Positions 40,887-49,790 of a DNA stretch of 64,000 nt are shown here, piece by piece. Source of the stretch: Acidobacteriota bacterium. GTDB lineage: Bacteria; Acidobacteriota; Terriglobia; Terriglobales; Acidobacteriaceae. Under the pieces are notes generated by a model that was given only the letters and a program-made list of their open reading frames with translations, did no database searches and was not told where the DNA came from. The first letter of the stretch is position 1. Each line of letters starts with the position of its first letter. Location of the stretch: contig JANYDG010000095.1 in assembly GCA_025359885.1 (NCBI GenBank), positions 43,539 through 107,538 on the forward strand, in the 5' to 3' direction. A program made the position numbers and the translations under genes.

Positions 40887-41056
40887 ACCCACAAGGAATC
40901 CAGAGGGATTTGACCCGCAGGTTTGGAGCAGAATTCTTGTGGCTAAAGCATTTTCAGGAATGGTACAAAGAGATGCCTCACCGCTGACTGGATTTTTCAT
41001 CAAGAAAAATCCATCCTCGCGAAAGCCAGACACTTCACAGTATTCCTGAAGATGCT
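40887..41056. repeat. Structured intergenic element with nested inverted repeats
   Basis: Three nested or adjacent inverted repeats lie between the seven-helix gene and the galactosidase. AGCATTTTCAGGAAT (40947-40961) pairs with ATTCCTGAAGATGCT (41042-41056), 14 of 15 plus one G-T. Inside it TGGATTTTT (40989-40997) pairs perfectly with AAAAATCCA (41005-41013). To the left CCACAAGGAAT (about 40889-40899) pairs imperfectly with GAATTCTTGTGG (40931-40942). The long pair ends exactly at the galactosidase stop codon. A MITE-like element or a large 3' structure are both possible. Confidence 0.55.
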
Positions 41057-42721
41057 CTAATGCACTGCGATCGAGTGAATCGCGGTCCGGTTCCCGTCTG
41101 CCATCGTGAAAGTCAGCCGATTTCCCCCGGTACCGCCATCCATCAGCGCGAGAATCGAAATGGTCCCGATTGCAGCTCCGTGGGCGGTGGGCGGAAAGGC
41201 GATTCTTGTGGCCACCTGACCATTCACGCGCAGCTCGCAAAAACGAGGTGTTTTGCCAGGATTGACGTAGTCAATGTCGACGCGAGTGACAGGGAATCTT
41301 GAGCTGACGCTCGCGAAAACCACCTCGCCAGTCTTCTGAACTGCGGGTTGATAGTGAATGGTCGGGCTCTCGGTACCTCGAACGATCAGCAAAATCAGGT
41401 CTGCTGCCGGAACTGTGGCGGTGTAGGAACCACGGAACTGGCCGCGGTCGCTGCCAGCCCAGACGTCGCGGACGTCGGCCGAAGCATCATCGCTCAGCCC
41501 CAGGTCGCTCCAGTGAACAGAGATGGGGGCTGCTGCTGCGGTTCGATTGAGCAGCACGACTGCGCGCTCGCCGCTTTTTGAGAGCGGCTTGCTCCAGACC
41601 TGCAGTCCCGGCGCAGTTTCGACAGCCAACACGGATTGCAGACCGAGAGAGTCCTGGTCGATGCGCACGACATCCGAATTCGTCAGGGTCGCGAGGTCTG
41701 TGGCGCTCAGCCTGGTGAGATCAGCGCCCACCAACAGCGGTCCTCCAGAGACGGCCCAGAGGCTCATGTGGGCGCGGTTCTGCTGCTCTGTAAGGCCAGC
41801 CATGCCGACAACCATCATGTCGGGGTCGTTGTAATAGCCCGTGTGTTGCGCCTGGGGGTGCTGCGCCTGGTCAAACTCGCGCAACACTTCCTTGAACTCC
41901 GCCTTCCGGTCAGCATTTTTGGAATGAGCCACAATCGGCGCTACGATATCTCCGCCGGTACGCCAGATATCGGCAGCCACGCCGCCAACGTTCGGGGCCC
42001 AGGTGAACGGGCTGTCCTTGCCCCAGTTGCAGATGGAGTAATACAGGGCATGCCCCGTAATGGCTTCGGCGCGCGCAATGGCACGGGCAATCTCGGCATA
42101 CTGCACGGCTGGGTCGAGGTTGTTCTTGATGCCGCCGCACCAGTCGACTTTGACATAGTCGAAGCCCCAGGTGGCAAATTGCAGAAAGTCCTGCTCGTAG
42201 TGGCCTTCACTGCCGGTATTTGGGTAGGAGGGGCCGAGGTCCGGGCCCACGGTGCTGCAGCCATCCCGGCCGGCGTCGGTGTAGATACCCGCTTTCAGCC
42301 CCAGGCTGTGAATGTATCGGACGATGTTGGCCATGTCGCCAGCCCTCTCACCGGCGGCAATTGCTGGCCAGGCTTTAGGCTCAACGACGATGTTGCCGTC
42401 CTTATCGCGCGCGCCAAGCCACCATCCCTCATCAATATTGATGTATTGGTAGCCCGCCTTTTGCATCCCGCTGGTGGCCATCGCTTTGGCCTGGGCCATC
42501 GTGATTTCAGAATTGATCGTGTTTGAGAAGGCATTCCACGAAGACCAGCCCATCGGTGGCGGCGGAACAGGGACGGATTTCGCGGCCACATTGCCTGACT
42601 GTGCCTGTGAAATGACAGGAAGGGATAGAGTGGCCCCTATGCCGATTACCGCCAGCCATAACGCCTGCTGCATCAGCTGCTTCGCCGTCCACTGCTTCAT
42701 CGATTTCTTTACGTTTTCCAT
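41057..42721 (-). CDS. Secreted alpha-galactosidase, GH27
   Basis: A 554-residue protein with a signal peptide (long basic N-terminus, WLAVIGIGATLSLPVISQAQ). The GH27 barrel starts with PPPMGWSSWNAF and YQYINIDEGWW. The nucleophile is Asp193 in YVKVDWCGG, and the acid/base lies in WRTGGDI near Asp258. A C-terminal beta-domain follows, and the last ~130 residues add a carbohydrate-binding-like sandwich (VFASVSSRFPVTRVDIDYVNPGKTP). It removes alpha-galactose from plant oligosaccharides outside the cytoplasm. It stands alone; a structured element abuts its stop codon. Confidence 0.92.
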   Translation of the reverse strand: MENVKKSMKQWTAKQLMQQALWLAVIGIGATLSLPVISQAQSGNVAAKSVPVPPPPMGWSSWNAFSNTINSEITMAQAKAMATSGMQKAGYQYINIDEGWWLGARDKDGNIVVEPKAWPAIAAGERAGDMANIVRYIHSLGLKAGIYTDAGRDGCSTVGPDLGPSYPNTGSEGHYEQDFLQFATWGFDYVKVDWCGGIKNNLDPAVQYAEIARAIARAEAITGHALYYSICNWGKDSPFTWAPNVGGVAADIWRTGGDIVAPIVAHSKNADRKAEFKEVLREFDQAQHPQAQHTGYYNDPDMMVVGMAGLTEQQNRAHMSLWAVSGGPLLVGADLTRLSATDLATLTNSDVVRIDQDSLGLQSVLAVETAPGLQVWSKPLSKSGERAVVLLNRTAAAAPISVHWSDLGLSDDASADVRDVWAGSDRGQFRGSYTATVPAADLILLIVRGTESPTIHYQPAVQKTGEVVFASVSSRFPVTRVDIDYVNPGKTPRFCELRVNGQVATRIAFPPTAHGAAIGTISILALMDGGTGGNRLTFTMADGNRTAIHSIAVH

Positions 42722-42779
42722 GCGACCCGAGTGTATAACGTCTCACAACGGGCGAGGTGAGAATTCCGATGAAGCCACT

Positions 42780-43568
42780 TCAGTTTGAGTCCGGAGTCAC
42801 CTTGCGCAGCAGCACATTCCACTCTTCATCCGACGGCTGGCTGATCGCACCCAGCTTTTGGGCTAACGGGAGAAACCCGGGCGGCGCATTGCGAACTCCG
42901 TAGATGTTCGACAACTGCATTGAAGAAATTCCTTGCCACTTGACGGTGCTCAGGTCGGCATTGCGCAGATCCGTCCGACTCAGATCAGCGCGAGCCAGGT
43001 TGGCCCCTGCCAGAATTGCCCCGTTCAGGTCAGAATCCTGTAGCTCGGAATCGTGCAGATCTGCTCCTGTTAAATTTGACTCCCGAAAATTTGCGCCTCT
43101 CAGATTGCTCACACTGAGGTCGGCGTCGGTCATATCACTCCTGCGCAGATCTGCACTATGCAGATCGCAGCGTTCCAGATGTCCATGCTGCAGCCGAATC
43201 TGGCTCAGAAAGGCGCCACTCGCATCGACGCCTGTCAATGAGACGTGGTCCCGATTGAGTTCTTGCAAAGCTTCGATCCTGCCTCCGCTGCCGCCTTTGC
43301 CCTGGGCCGTATTGATCACCTGCCAGGCCTGGTAATGCTTTTGCTTGATGCGGTTGCCGCTGTCAGCAAAGTAAGAAATCACGGCGATCAGAATCGAGAA
43401 AGTTCCCAAATGTGCCAGGACATCGAGCAATGCCCAATGGCTCAGCGCCCACGAGAACCAGGTCATCGTCCAGTTGAACCAGCGGAAGGGCAGCGTCCAG
43501 TCAGAGGGTAGAGTCTGGAGTTCTTCCCGCCAGCTTCGAGGACGGTCGTTGGCAGTGTTCTTTCGCAA
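42780..43568 (-). CDS. Membrane-anchored pentapeptide-repeat protein
   Basis: A 262-residue protein. Residues ~35-75 hold one or two membrane segments (WALLDVLAHLGTFSILIAVISYF). From ~110 to 215 there are about 20 pentapeptide units of the A(D/N)LXX type (LHSADLRRSDMTDADLSVSNLRGANF and on), which fold as a right-handed quadrilateral beta-helix. The TTG start is supported by AAGGAG eight bases upstream. Such proteins can act as DNA mimics or scaffolds, but membrane-linked ones are uncharacterised. It lies 58 bases upstream of the galactosidase. Confidence 0.85.
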   Translation of the reverse strand: MRKNTANDRPRSWREELQTLPSDWTLPFRWFNWTMTWFSWALSHWALLDVLAHLGTFSILIAVISYFADSGNRIKQKHYQAWQVINTAQGKGGSGGRIEALQELNRDHVSLTGVDASGAFLSQIRLQHGHLERCDLHSADLRRSDMTDADLSVSNLRGANFRESNLTGADLHDSELQDSDLNGAILAGANLARADLSRTDLRNADLSTVKWQGISSMQLSNIYGVRNAPPGFLPLAQKLGAISQPSDEEWNVLLRKVTPDSN

Positions 43569-43673
43569 AGAGTCTGCTCCTTCTTATGGGAGGTACTCTA
43601 GCTGCCCGAGGTTACAGCAAGCACTGCAAAGCAACCCCTTTACAGCAACAGTTCAGTCGTGTAAAAACCCCTC

Positions 43674-44978
43674 ATGACTAAGTTCCTTGCCTCCGCAACC
43701 GTGTTTCTATCGTTCGTTTTATCCTTGCAGGTTCCTGCCCAGTCACCGCCTGTTGATCTCACTCTATCCAGGCCTGAGACGGTCGGCTTTTCTTCCGAAC
43801 GCCTCGAGCACCTGCACGCAATCATGCAGCAGGCTGTGGACGAGAAGAAGATTGCCGGAATTGTGACCATCCTCGCAAGGCACGGCAAGGTGGTGGACTA
43901 CCGCACCTATGGCAAGCGCGACCTGGCCAGTGGCGCTCCCATGACGAAGGATGCCATCTTCCGCGACTATTCCATGACCAAGCCGGTCACCGGGGTCGCG
44001 ATGATGATGCTCTACGAACAGGGCAAGTGGCTGCCTTCCGACCCCATCGCCAGGTACATTCCAGAATTTGCGCATCTCAAGGTTTTCAAAGGTGTGGATG
44101 CCGATGGCAAGATGATCCTGGTTGATCCAGATCATGCGCCGACCATGCGTGAGCTGATGACCCACACCGCTGGGTTCACGTATGGCTATTTTGGCAATAC
44201 TCCGGTTGACGCCATGTATATGGAGTCCAAACCGCTGCAGTCGGCGAACCTGCAGGAGATGATCGACAAGCTGGCTAAAATCCCGCTGCTGTATCAACCG
44301 GGCAAGGGCTGGACCTACAGCGTTTCCATGGATATTGAGGGCTACATCATCGAAAAGCTTTCCGGCCAGACTCTGCCTGATTTCTTTGCGAAAAATATCT
44401 TTGCCCCGCTGGGCATGAAAGATGCCGGATTCTTTGTTCCTGCAGCAAAGCTCTCGCGTTTTGCGACCAACTACACCAATGACGCAGAGGGCAAGCTGAC
44501 CGAGGTCCCGGTGGGAGGCAGGATTCGCCCGTACAGCGAGCAGCCGAGCTTTGCCTCGGGCGGCGGCGGCATGGTTTCAACTGCCGAAGACTACTTCCGT
44601 TTTGCAGAAATGCTGGCCCACGGCGGAGCACTGAATGGCGCACGCATCCTCTCACCGGCATCAGTCAAGCTCATGAGCAGCAACCATGTGCCGCTCAACC
44701 TGTTGACCGGAGAATACGGCATCGGCGCACAGATCATGCGGCCCGGCTTCGGCTACGGCTACAACTGCGCCGTGGTCTACGATCCGGCTGAGGCCAATCT
44801 GCCGGAAGGCAAAGGGACGTTTTTCTGGGATGGTGCTGCCGGCACCTGGTTCTGGATTGACCCGACAAATGATGTGGTTTTCATTGGGATGATTCAGCAC
44901 ATGGGCAACGCCAAGCCCAATTTGCAGTACCTGAGTCGCGCGGCAGTCTACGGAGCGCTGGTCGACCCGGCAAAGTAA
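43674..44978 (+). CDS. Secreted serine hydrolase of the beta-lactamase class C / EstB family
   Basis: A 434-residue protein with a signal peptide (MTKFLASATVFLSFVLSLQVPAQS). The serine-lysine dyad is Ser100-x-x-Lys103 in FRDYSMTKPVTG. The second element, TYSVSMDIEG, has Tyr-Ser-x-Ser instead of the classical YxN, and FFWDGAAGTWF replaces the KTG-type strand. These are the hallmarks of esterase-type members rather than true beta-lactamases. Substrates could be esters or D-peptides in the periplasm. It lies alone before the tRNA gene. Confidence 0.88.
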   Translation: MTKFLASATVFLSFVLSLQVPAQSPPVDLTLSRPETVGFSSERLEHLHAIMQQAVDEKKIAGIVTILARHGKVVDYRTYGKRDLASGAPMTKDAIFRDYSMTKPVTGVAMMMLYEQGKWLPSDPIARYIPEFAHLKVFKGVDADGKMILVDPDHAPTMRELMTHTAGFTYGYFGNTPVDAMYMESKPLQSANLQEMIDKLAKIPLLYQPGKGWTYSVSMDIEGYIIEKLSGQTLPDFFAKNIFAPLGMKDAGFFVPAAKLSRFATNYTNDAEGKLTEVPVGGRIRPYSEQPSFASGGGGMVSTAEDYFRFAEMLAHGGALNGARILSPASVKLMSSNHVPLNLLTGEYGIGAQIMRPGFGYGYNCAVVYDPAEANLPEGKGTFFWDGAAGTWFWIDPTNDVVFIGMIQHMGNAKPNLQYLSRAAVYGALVDPAK

Positions 44979-45000
44979 AAAATTAGTTTTGGAAGGGGGA

Positions 45001-45077
45001 TGGTGCACCCGACAAGATTCGAACTTGTGACCTAACGCTTCGGAGGCGTTCGCTCTATCCAGCTGAGCTACGGGTGC
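45001..45077 (-). tRNA. tRNA-Arg (anticodon CCG)
   Basis: The minus strand reads GCACCCG (acceptor), a D arm with AGCTGGATA, anticodon stem AACGC/GCGTT with loop CTCCGAA, a T arm with TTCGAAT, CGGGTGC and encoded CCA. The anticodon at loop positions 3-5 is CCG, decoding CGG as arginine. All stems pair fully. The 3' CCA is genome-encoded. Confidence 0.97.
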
Positions 45078-45241
45078 GCACTCTTAGGATACCGCATTTT
45101 AGGTTAAATATCGCGCACTGTCATCCAGGCCTCTAACCGTGGGGTTCTAAACAGGTTTGTTGAGGTCGCGCAAAGTTTGTTCGCAACTGAACAAATGGCC
45201 AGAGTGCAGTTTGCTACACTCGTGCCTGAGTGAGGTGTCGA

Positions 45242-45832
45242 ATGAAGCTGATCCGAATTGCAAGTGCGCTTTGTACTGTAGCCGCCATCGCGGCAGGAAT
45301 TTGTGGAACGAATCAGATGCTCGCGCAGGCTGCCGCCCCAGCCATGCAAATGCCGATGAAGGCAGATGCAACCAAAAAGCCGATGAGCCCGCCCATGAAG
45401 GCAGAAGCAACCCTGCCGAGCGGCAAGATTACTGTCGACTACAGCGCCCCGTCGGCGCGTGACCGCAAGATTTTCGGGGGCCTGGTGCCTTTTGGCGAAG
45501 TCTGGCGCACTGGCGCCAACGCTGCAACAACGCTCAAGACCTCAAGCGCGCTGCAGATCGGCGATCTCAATGTACCTGCAGGCACATACACCCTCTACTC
45601 CGTGCCGACGCCCGACGGCTGGACGCTGATTGTCAACAAGCAGACGGGCCAGTGGGGCACGGTCTATGACGTGGCTCAGGATCTGGGCCGGGTCAAGATG
45701 TCCACTGCAACCACCTCGATGCCGGTTGAGACCTTTGTCATCGATTTCGAAAAGACGACAGGTGACACCGCCGAGCTGCACCTGAAGTGGGTCGGCGTGG
45801 ATGCGTATGTGCTTGTTACGGCTGTGAAGTAG
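45242..45832 (+). CDS. Exported DUF2911-domain protein
   Basis: A 196-residue protein with a signal peptide (MKLIRIASALCTVAAIAAGI). After a Met/Pro/Lys-rich linker it has the DUF2911 domain: ITVDYSAPSARDRKIFGGLVPFGEVWRTGANAATTL, VPAGTYTLYSVP and WTLIVNKQTGQWGT. The function of this family is not known. The Met-rich linker (AMQMPMKADATKKPMSPPMKAEA) may bind metals. The last 17 bases overlap the convergent small gene on the minus strand. Confidence 0.85.
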   Translation: MKLIRIASALCTVAAIAAGICGTNQMLAQAAAPAMQMPMKADATKKPMSPPMKAEATLPSGKITVDYSAPSARDRKIFGGLVPFGEVWRTGANAATTLKTSSALQIGDLNVPAGTYTLYSVPTPDGWTLIVNKQTGQWGTVYDVAQDLGRVKMSTATTSMPVETFVIDFEKTTGDTAELHLKWVGVDAYVLVTAVK

Positions 45833-46088
45833 TTTCGCGCTGCTGGCGAAGCTCTTCCATTACGGATTGAATCAGTTCTTTTGCGCCGTTAATCCCGGCC
45901 AGCACTGCCTGCAGGTCGAGGCGAGGCTGGCTGGGATTTCTGTTTGAGACGCAGTAGACCCCGTGCTGGCCAGTGAGGATGAGGGCGTCGGTGAGCACGT
46001 CGAGGGCCACGGCGAGGCGGCCGCGCTCCGGGCCCATCATGAATTCATAGCGCTCAAGCTCGGCGCGGCGTTCGTCAAATACGGTCAC
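45816..46088 (-). CDS. Small hypothetical protein coupled to gcvPB
   Basis: A 90-residue, mostly helical protein (MTVFDERRAELERYEFMMGPERGRLAVALDVLTDAL ... at the start). It has no signal peptide or membrane segment. Its GTG start overlaps the gcvPB stop codon (GTGA), and its end overlaps the convergent DUF2911 gene by 17 bases. The coupling suggests that it is made together with the glycine decarboxylase, though no domain is recognised. Confidence 0.6.
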   Translation of the reverse strand: MTVFDERRAELERYEFMMGPERGRLAVALDVLTDALILTGQHGVYCVSNRNPSQPRLDLQAVLAGINGAKELIQSVMEELRQQRETTSQP

Positions 46089-47602
46089 GGCTGCTCTGCC
46101 TTCGGCTTCCAGCGCAGGATGGGTTTGCGAGCTGCGGTGGTTTCGTCCAGGCGGCTGACGCGGGTCGAGTGAGGCGCGTTCTTGATCAGCTCGGGGGTCT
46201 CTTCCACTTCCAGTGCGATGGCACGCATGGCGGCGATGAAGAGGTCGAGCTCTTCGCGGGATTCGCTCTCAGTCGGCTCAATCATCAGCGCGCCTGAGAC
46301 GATCATCGGAAAGCTGACCGTGTAAGGGTGGAAGCCGTAGTCGATGAGGCGCTTGGCCATATCGCCCGTTTTGATGCCCTTGGCGGCCTGGCGACGATCA
46401 GAAAAGACGACCTCATGCATCGATGCCGTGGTGTAAGGCAGGTCAAAGAAGTCCTGCAGTCCGGCGCGAATATAGTTCGCGTTGAGGACGGCGTCTTCCG
46501 TGGTCTGTCTCAACCCATCTGGCCCATTTGCGAGGATGTAGGCCAGGGCGCGGATGAACATGCCGTAGTTGCCGTAGCTGGCCCGTACGCGGCCGACCGT
46601 CTGAGGCCTATCGAAATTCCAGCCCAGCGTCTTGTCGTCTCGGCGCACCAGAATTGGCGTGGGCAGGAACGGTTCGAGGATGGCCTTGCAGGCGACCGGG
46701 CCGGAACCTGGGCCGCCGCCGCCGTGCGGGGTGGAAAACGTCTTGTGCAGGTTGAGGTGCATCACGTCGACGCCAAAGTCGCCGGGACGGGCCTTGCCGA
46801 CCAGGGCGTTCATGTTGGCGCCATCCATGTAGAGCAGCGCGCCTTTGGCGTGGAGGATGTCGGCAATCTTGTGGATTTCACTCTCGAAGACACCGATAGT
46901 CGATGGGTTGGTGAGCATCAGCGCGGCGGTGTCTTCGTCCACGGCGCGGGCCAGCTCATCCAGATCGACCATACCGAGGGCGTTGGACTTGAGATTCTGG
47001 ACTTCATAGCCGCAGAGGGCCGCAGTGGCCGGGTTGGTACCGTGGGCAGAGTCGGGCACGAGAATCTTGCGGCGGGCGTTCCCTTTGGACTCGTGGTAGG
47101 CGCGGACGAGCAGGATGCCGGTGAATTCCCCATGTGCTCCAGCGGCGGGCTGCAGGGTGATCGCGTCCATGCCGGTGATTTCGATGAGGCATTGCTGCAG
47201 GAGTTCAACGATCTGGAGCGACCCCTGCGACAGCGATTCGGGCTGGTAAGGGTGCGCTTCGGCGAGGCCCTCGATGCGGGCGACGAGTTCGTTGACGCGC
47301 GGGTTGTACTTCATCGTGCACGAGCCGAGCGGGTACATGCCAAGGTCGATGGCGTAGTTCCAGGTGGAGAGGCGCGTGAAGTGGCGGATGATCTCGATCT
47401 CCGACAACTCCGGCATGTTGCCCGTGGTGGGGCGCACGAGGCCGCCGAGCAGGGCTGCGGGGTCAACTTCGGGGACGTCCAGCGGAGGCAGCTTGTAGGC
47501 GCGCTTGCCTGGCGACGATTTCTCGAAAATCAGGCCCTCGTTCTGGACCTGATGGGCGCGGACTTTGCCCGTGGTGGGGCGGGGGGTGGGTGCTGTTGCC
47601 AT
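46085..47602 (-). CDS. gcvPB: Glycine dehydrogenase (decarboxylating) subunit 2
   Basis: A 505-residue C-terminal half of the split P-protein. The PLP-binding lysine is in HLNLHKTFSTPHGGGGPGSGPV. GSCTMKYNPRVNE and HGTNPATA are further signatures. With GcvPA it decarboxylates glycine and passes aminomethyl to lipoyl-GcvH. The ATG shares its first base with the stop of the RAYT ORF (TAATG), so its ribosome-binding site now lies inside the inserted element. Confidence 0.96.
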   Translation of the reverse strand: MATAPTPRPTTGKVRAHQVQNEGLIFEKSSPGKRAYKLPPLDVPEVDPAALLGGLVRPTTGNMPELSEIEIIRHFTRLSTWNYAIDLGMYPLGSCTMKYNPRVNELVARIEGLAEAHPYQPESLSQGSLQIVELLQQCLIEITGMDAITLQPAAGAHGEFTGILLVRAYHESKGNARRKILVPDSAHGTNPATAALCGYEVQNLKSNALGMVDLDELARAVDEDTAALMLTNPSTIGVFESEIHKIADILHAKGALLYMDGANMNALVGKARPGDFGVDVMHLNLHKTFSTPHGGGGPGSGPVACKAILEPFLPTPILVRRDDKTLGWNFDRPQTVGRVRASYGNYGMFIRALAYILANGPDGLRQTTEDAVLNANYIRAGLQDFFDLPYTTASMHEVVFSDRRQAAKGIKTGDMAKRLIDYGFHPYTVSFPMIVSGALMIEPTESESREELDLFIAAMRAIALEVEETPELIKNAPHSTRVSRLDETTAARKPILRWKPKAEQP

Positions 47603-48180
47603 TACGATGCCTCTGCGGGGCTGAGCCCGGTCTTGTGGAAGGGCACGACTTCAGTCGTGCCGCTCATATTATGGAATGAGTGTAGGGCTTTAGCCCCTGC
47701 TTGCTCTTTCCGTTTAAACTTTTGCTTCGCAAGAAATGTAAAGCAGAAGGGGTACTCTTCGGCCGAGTTTGCCAGTCCGGCTTTCACAGGATTTAACGCG
47801 ATGTAGGCCTGATGTTGCACAAAGCTTTTGCGGTCCAGCACCTGCGAATCTGTGAATCCGCGTTGCCAGATTTCGCCGAGGCGTCCGTATTCTTCGCGTA
47901 AGCGGCGAGAGAACCTTCCTTTGATCAATTGCATTGCTTTTTCGATTGTCATGCCATCTGAGATCGTCAGCAGCAGGTGTAGATGGTCGGGCTTGACGAC
48001 GAAATCGTGAAGGATAAATTTGTGCTCGGCAACGAGAGAACGCATGACATCAATAAGCAGCCCTGCATTGCGTTCGGATTGGAAGAGACGCCGTCCCATG
48101 CTGGCCTTGGTGGTCGCAAAGAATGTGCGCGTAGGAGACAGGATCGCCTCCGGGCTGGCATTGCGGTCAGGCTTCGACAT
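47602..48180 (-). CDS. REP-associated tyrosine transposase (RAYT)
   Basis: A 192-residue HUH/Y1 transposase-like protein. The metal-binding HUH motif is KPDHLHLLL (His66, His68) and the catalytic Tyr126 is in HQAYIALNPVKAGL. RAYTs cut and join single-stranded DNA at REP palindromes. The C-terminal ~30 residues (GAKAL ... GTTEVVPFHKTGLSPAEAS) are encoded by the 3' REP palindromes themselves, i.e. read-through. The gene is flanked by palindromes with a GGGCT-AAAGCCC core and inserted between gcvPA and gcvPB in the same direction. Confidence 0.9.
   Translation of the reverse strand: MSKPDRNASPEAILSPTRTFFATTKASMGRRLFQSERNAGLLIDVMRSLVAEHKFILHDFVVKPDHLHLLLTISDGMTIEKAMQLIKGRFSRRLREEYGRLGEIWQRGFTDSQVLDRKSFVQHQAYIALNPVKAGLANSAEEYPFCFTFLAKQKFKRKEQAGAKALHSFHNMSGTTEVVPFHKTGLSPAEAS
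47642..47697. repeat. REP palindromes at the 3' end of the RAYT gene
   Basis: GGCACGACT-TC-AGTCGTGCC (47642-47661) is a perfect 9-bp-arm palindrome. GGGCT-TT-AGCCCC (47685-47697) is a second, shorter one. Both lie inside the RAYT reading frame. Confidence 0.75.
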
Positions 48181-48183
48181 GGC

Positions 48184-48241
48184 AGGGGCTAAAGCCCTTC
48201 TCCTTTACCTAGCTTCTTTCGGCCCGGCTAAAGCCGCGCCC
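48184..48241. repeat. REP palindromes at the 5' end of the RAYT gene
   Basis: AGGGGCT-AA-AGCCCT (48184-48198) and GGCCCGGCT-AA-AGCCGCGCC (about 48221-48240) are two palindromes with the same CTAAAG centre, separated by ~22 bases, directly upstream of the RAYT start. Confidence 0.75.
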
Positions 48242-48254
48242 TTTCAAGACACTC

Positions 48255-49607
48255 CTATGCAGAGACTGCTACGTTCGCCAGGACTCCTGCGGCAGCTTCG
48301 ATTTGCGTGCGCGTGTTGAGCTCTGTGGCGCACCACAGGGTTGCGTTGCCTAGTTCCGGGTACCAGCGGCTGAGGTCGACGCCGCCGATGATTTTCTGGT
48401 CGAGCAGGCGGGCATTCAGGTCGGCTGGGGCTTCGCTGGTCTGCAATACAAATTCATTCACGCGTGGGCTGTTCGCGAAGAGCAGCTTACTCCCAGGCTG
48501 GTCACTGAGCAACTTTGCCGCGAAGTCGGCCTTGGCCAGGTTATGGATGGCCAGATCGCGGACGCCTTCTTTCCCGTAGACGGTCAGGAAGATAGTGGCC
48601 ATCAGAGCGACGAGGGCCTGGTTGGTGCAGATGTTGCTCGTGGCTTTTTCGCGGCGAATGTGCTGTTCGCGCGTCGAGAGCGTGAGGACGAAGCCACGGT
48701 TGCCGTCCGCGTCTGTGGTCTGGCCGGCAAGGCGGCCGGGCATCTGGCGCAAAAACTTCTCTTTCGTAGCGATGACACCGCAGAAGGGGCCGCCGTAGCT
48801 GATGGCTACCCCAAAAGACTGCGCCTCGAGGGAGACGATGTCGGCCTCTACGGGGGGCTTCACAATTCCAAGTGACACGGCTTCGGCGATGGAGACGACC
48901 AGCAGAGCGCCCTTGGCGTGGGCGAGTTCGGCGATGGCTGGGATGTCTTCAATGACGCCGAAGAAGTTGGGGCTTTGAACGAGGACGCAGGCGGTTTCTT
49001 CGGTGATCTGGGCGGCGAGGGCAGCCAGGTCTACGCGGCCGGTTTCGGCATCATAGCCGACGGTCGTGGTAGGCAGGCCCTGGTGCTGGGTGTAGGTGGC
49101 GATGACTTCGCGATATTCAGGATGGACTGTCGTGGCGACGACGGCTTTGTGCCGACCCGTCACCCGCGCGGCCATCATGATCGATTCGGCCGCGCCTGTA
49201 GAGCCCTCGTACATGCTGGCGTTGGCGATGTCCATGCCGGTGAGTTCGCAGATCATGGTCTGGAATTCGAAGATGGCCTGGAGCGTCCCCTGGGTGATTT
49301 CGGCCTGGTACGGGGTGTAGCTGGTGAGGAATTCGCCGCGCTGCACCAGCGAGTCGATCACGACCGGCTTGTAGTGGCGGTAGCAGCCTGCGCCGAGGAA
49401 GCTGGCGTAGCCGACGAGGCCGTTCTTGGCGGCCGCGGCCTTGAAATAGTCGATGATCTCGCTCTCGCCATGCTGGCGGGGGATTTCAAGGTCGCGTTCG
49501 AGGCGGTACTCGGCGGGAATGACCTGGAAAAGATCGGCAATGGAAGACGCGCCAATCTGATCGAGCATTTCGACGCGTTCGACGGGAGATTTGGGCAGGT
49601 AACGCAT
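48255..49607 (-). CDS. gcvPA: Glycine dehydrogenase (decarboxylating) subunit 1
   Basis: A 450-residue N-terminal half of the split P-protein ([27 protein letters not shown] at the start; [40 protein letters not shown]). It forms the alpha2beta2 P-protein with GcvPB. The split form is usual in Acidobacteria, Firmicutes and archaea. It is followed by the REP/RAYT insertion instead of gcvPB directly. Confidence 0.96.
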   Translation of the reverse strand: MRYLPKSPVERVEMLDQIGASSIADLFQVIPAEYRLERDLEIPRQHGESEIIDYFKAAAAKNGLVGYASFLGAGCYRHYKPVVIDSLVQRGEFLTSYTPYQAEITQGTLQAIFEFQTMICELTGMDIANASMYEGSTGAAESIMMAARVTGRHKAVVATTVHPEYREVIATYTQHQGLPTTTVGYDAETGRVDLAALAAQITEETACVLVQSPNFFGVIEDIPAIAELAHAKGALLVVSIAEAVSLGIVKPPVEADIVSLEAQSFGVAISYGGPFCGVIATKEKFLRQMPGRLAGQTTDADGNRGFVLTLSTREQHIRREKATSNICTNQALVALMATIFLTVYGKEGVRDLAIHNLAKADFAAKLLSDQPGSKLLFANSPRVNEFVLQTSEAPADLNARLLDQKIIGGVDLSRWYPELGNATLWCATELNTRTQIEAAAGVLANVAVSA

Positions 49608-49740
49608 AGTGAGTTTTTAGCCTCTGGCTTCTAGCTTCCAGCTAAAAGCCTGCTTTCTTCTGGCGGCAATGCAGGTCTGATGCAGGTCTTCCATTGCCGA
49701 TCTTTTCCAGGTCAGATCCAGTTCATCGGGACTCGGAACC

Positions 49741-49772
49741 AGCTACCGAGGGCCTGAGGCAAGCCGGTAGCT
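49741..49772. repeat. Hairpin between gcvH and gcvPA
   Basis: AGCTACCG (49741-49748) pairs perfectly with CGGTAGCT (49765-49772), with a smaller GCCT-AGGC palindrome in the loop. It lies 18 bases downstream of the gcvH stop. There is no T-run, so it may be an mRNA processing or stability element in the 183-base gcvH-gcvPA gap. Confidence 0.5.
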
Positions 49773-49790
49773 AGAGGCCCGTGGCTTCTT

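Larger units (their letters stand above)
47642..48241 (-). mobile_element. RAYT-REP element inserted in the gcv operon
   Basis: The RAYT gene with its two pairs of REP palindromes forms a ~600-base unit between gcvPA and gcvPB. The inner palindromes on both sides share GGGGCTAAAGCCC. No target-site duplication is evident. RAYT/REP units are not self-spreading like ordinary insertion sequences, and the transposase is usually single-copy. Confidence 0.75.

Noticed and set aside
40864..41049. 61-residue frame in the structured intergenic element
   Set aside because: Its sequence is dictated by the inverted repeats and no ribosome-binding site or homology is evident.
45157..45205. LexA-like palindrome (GTTC-N6-GAAC) upstream of the DUF2911 gene
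   Set aside because: The spacing does not fit known SOS boxes and the gene has no link to DNA repair.
46328..47806. 492-codon open frame antisense to gcvPB
   Set aside because: The protein is a shadow of a well-conserved gene with Gly/Val/Asp-rich low-similarity content.
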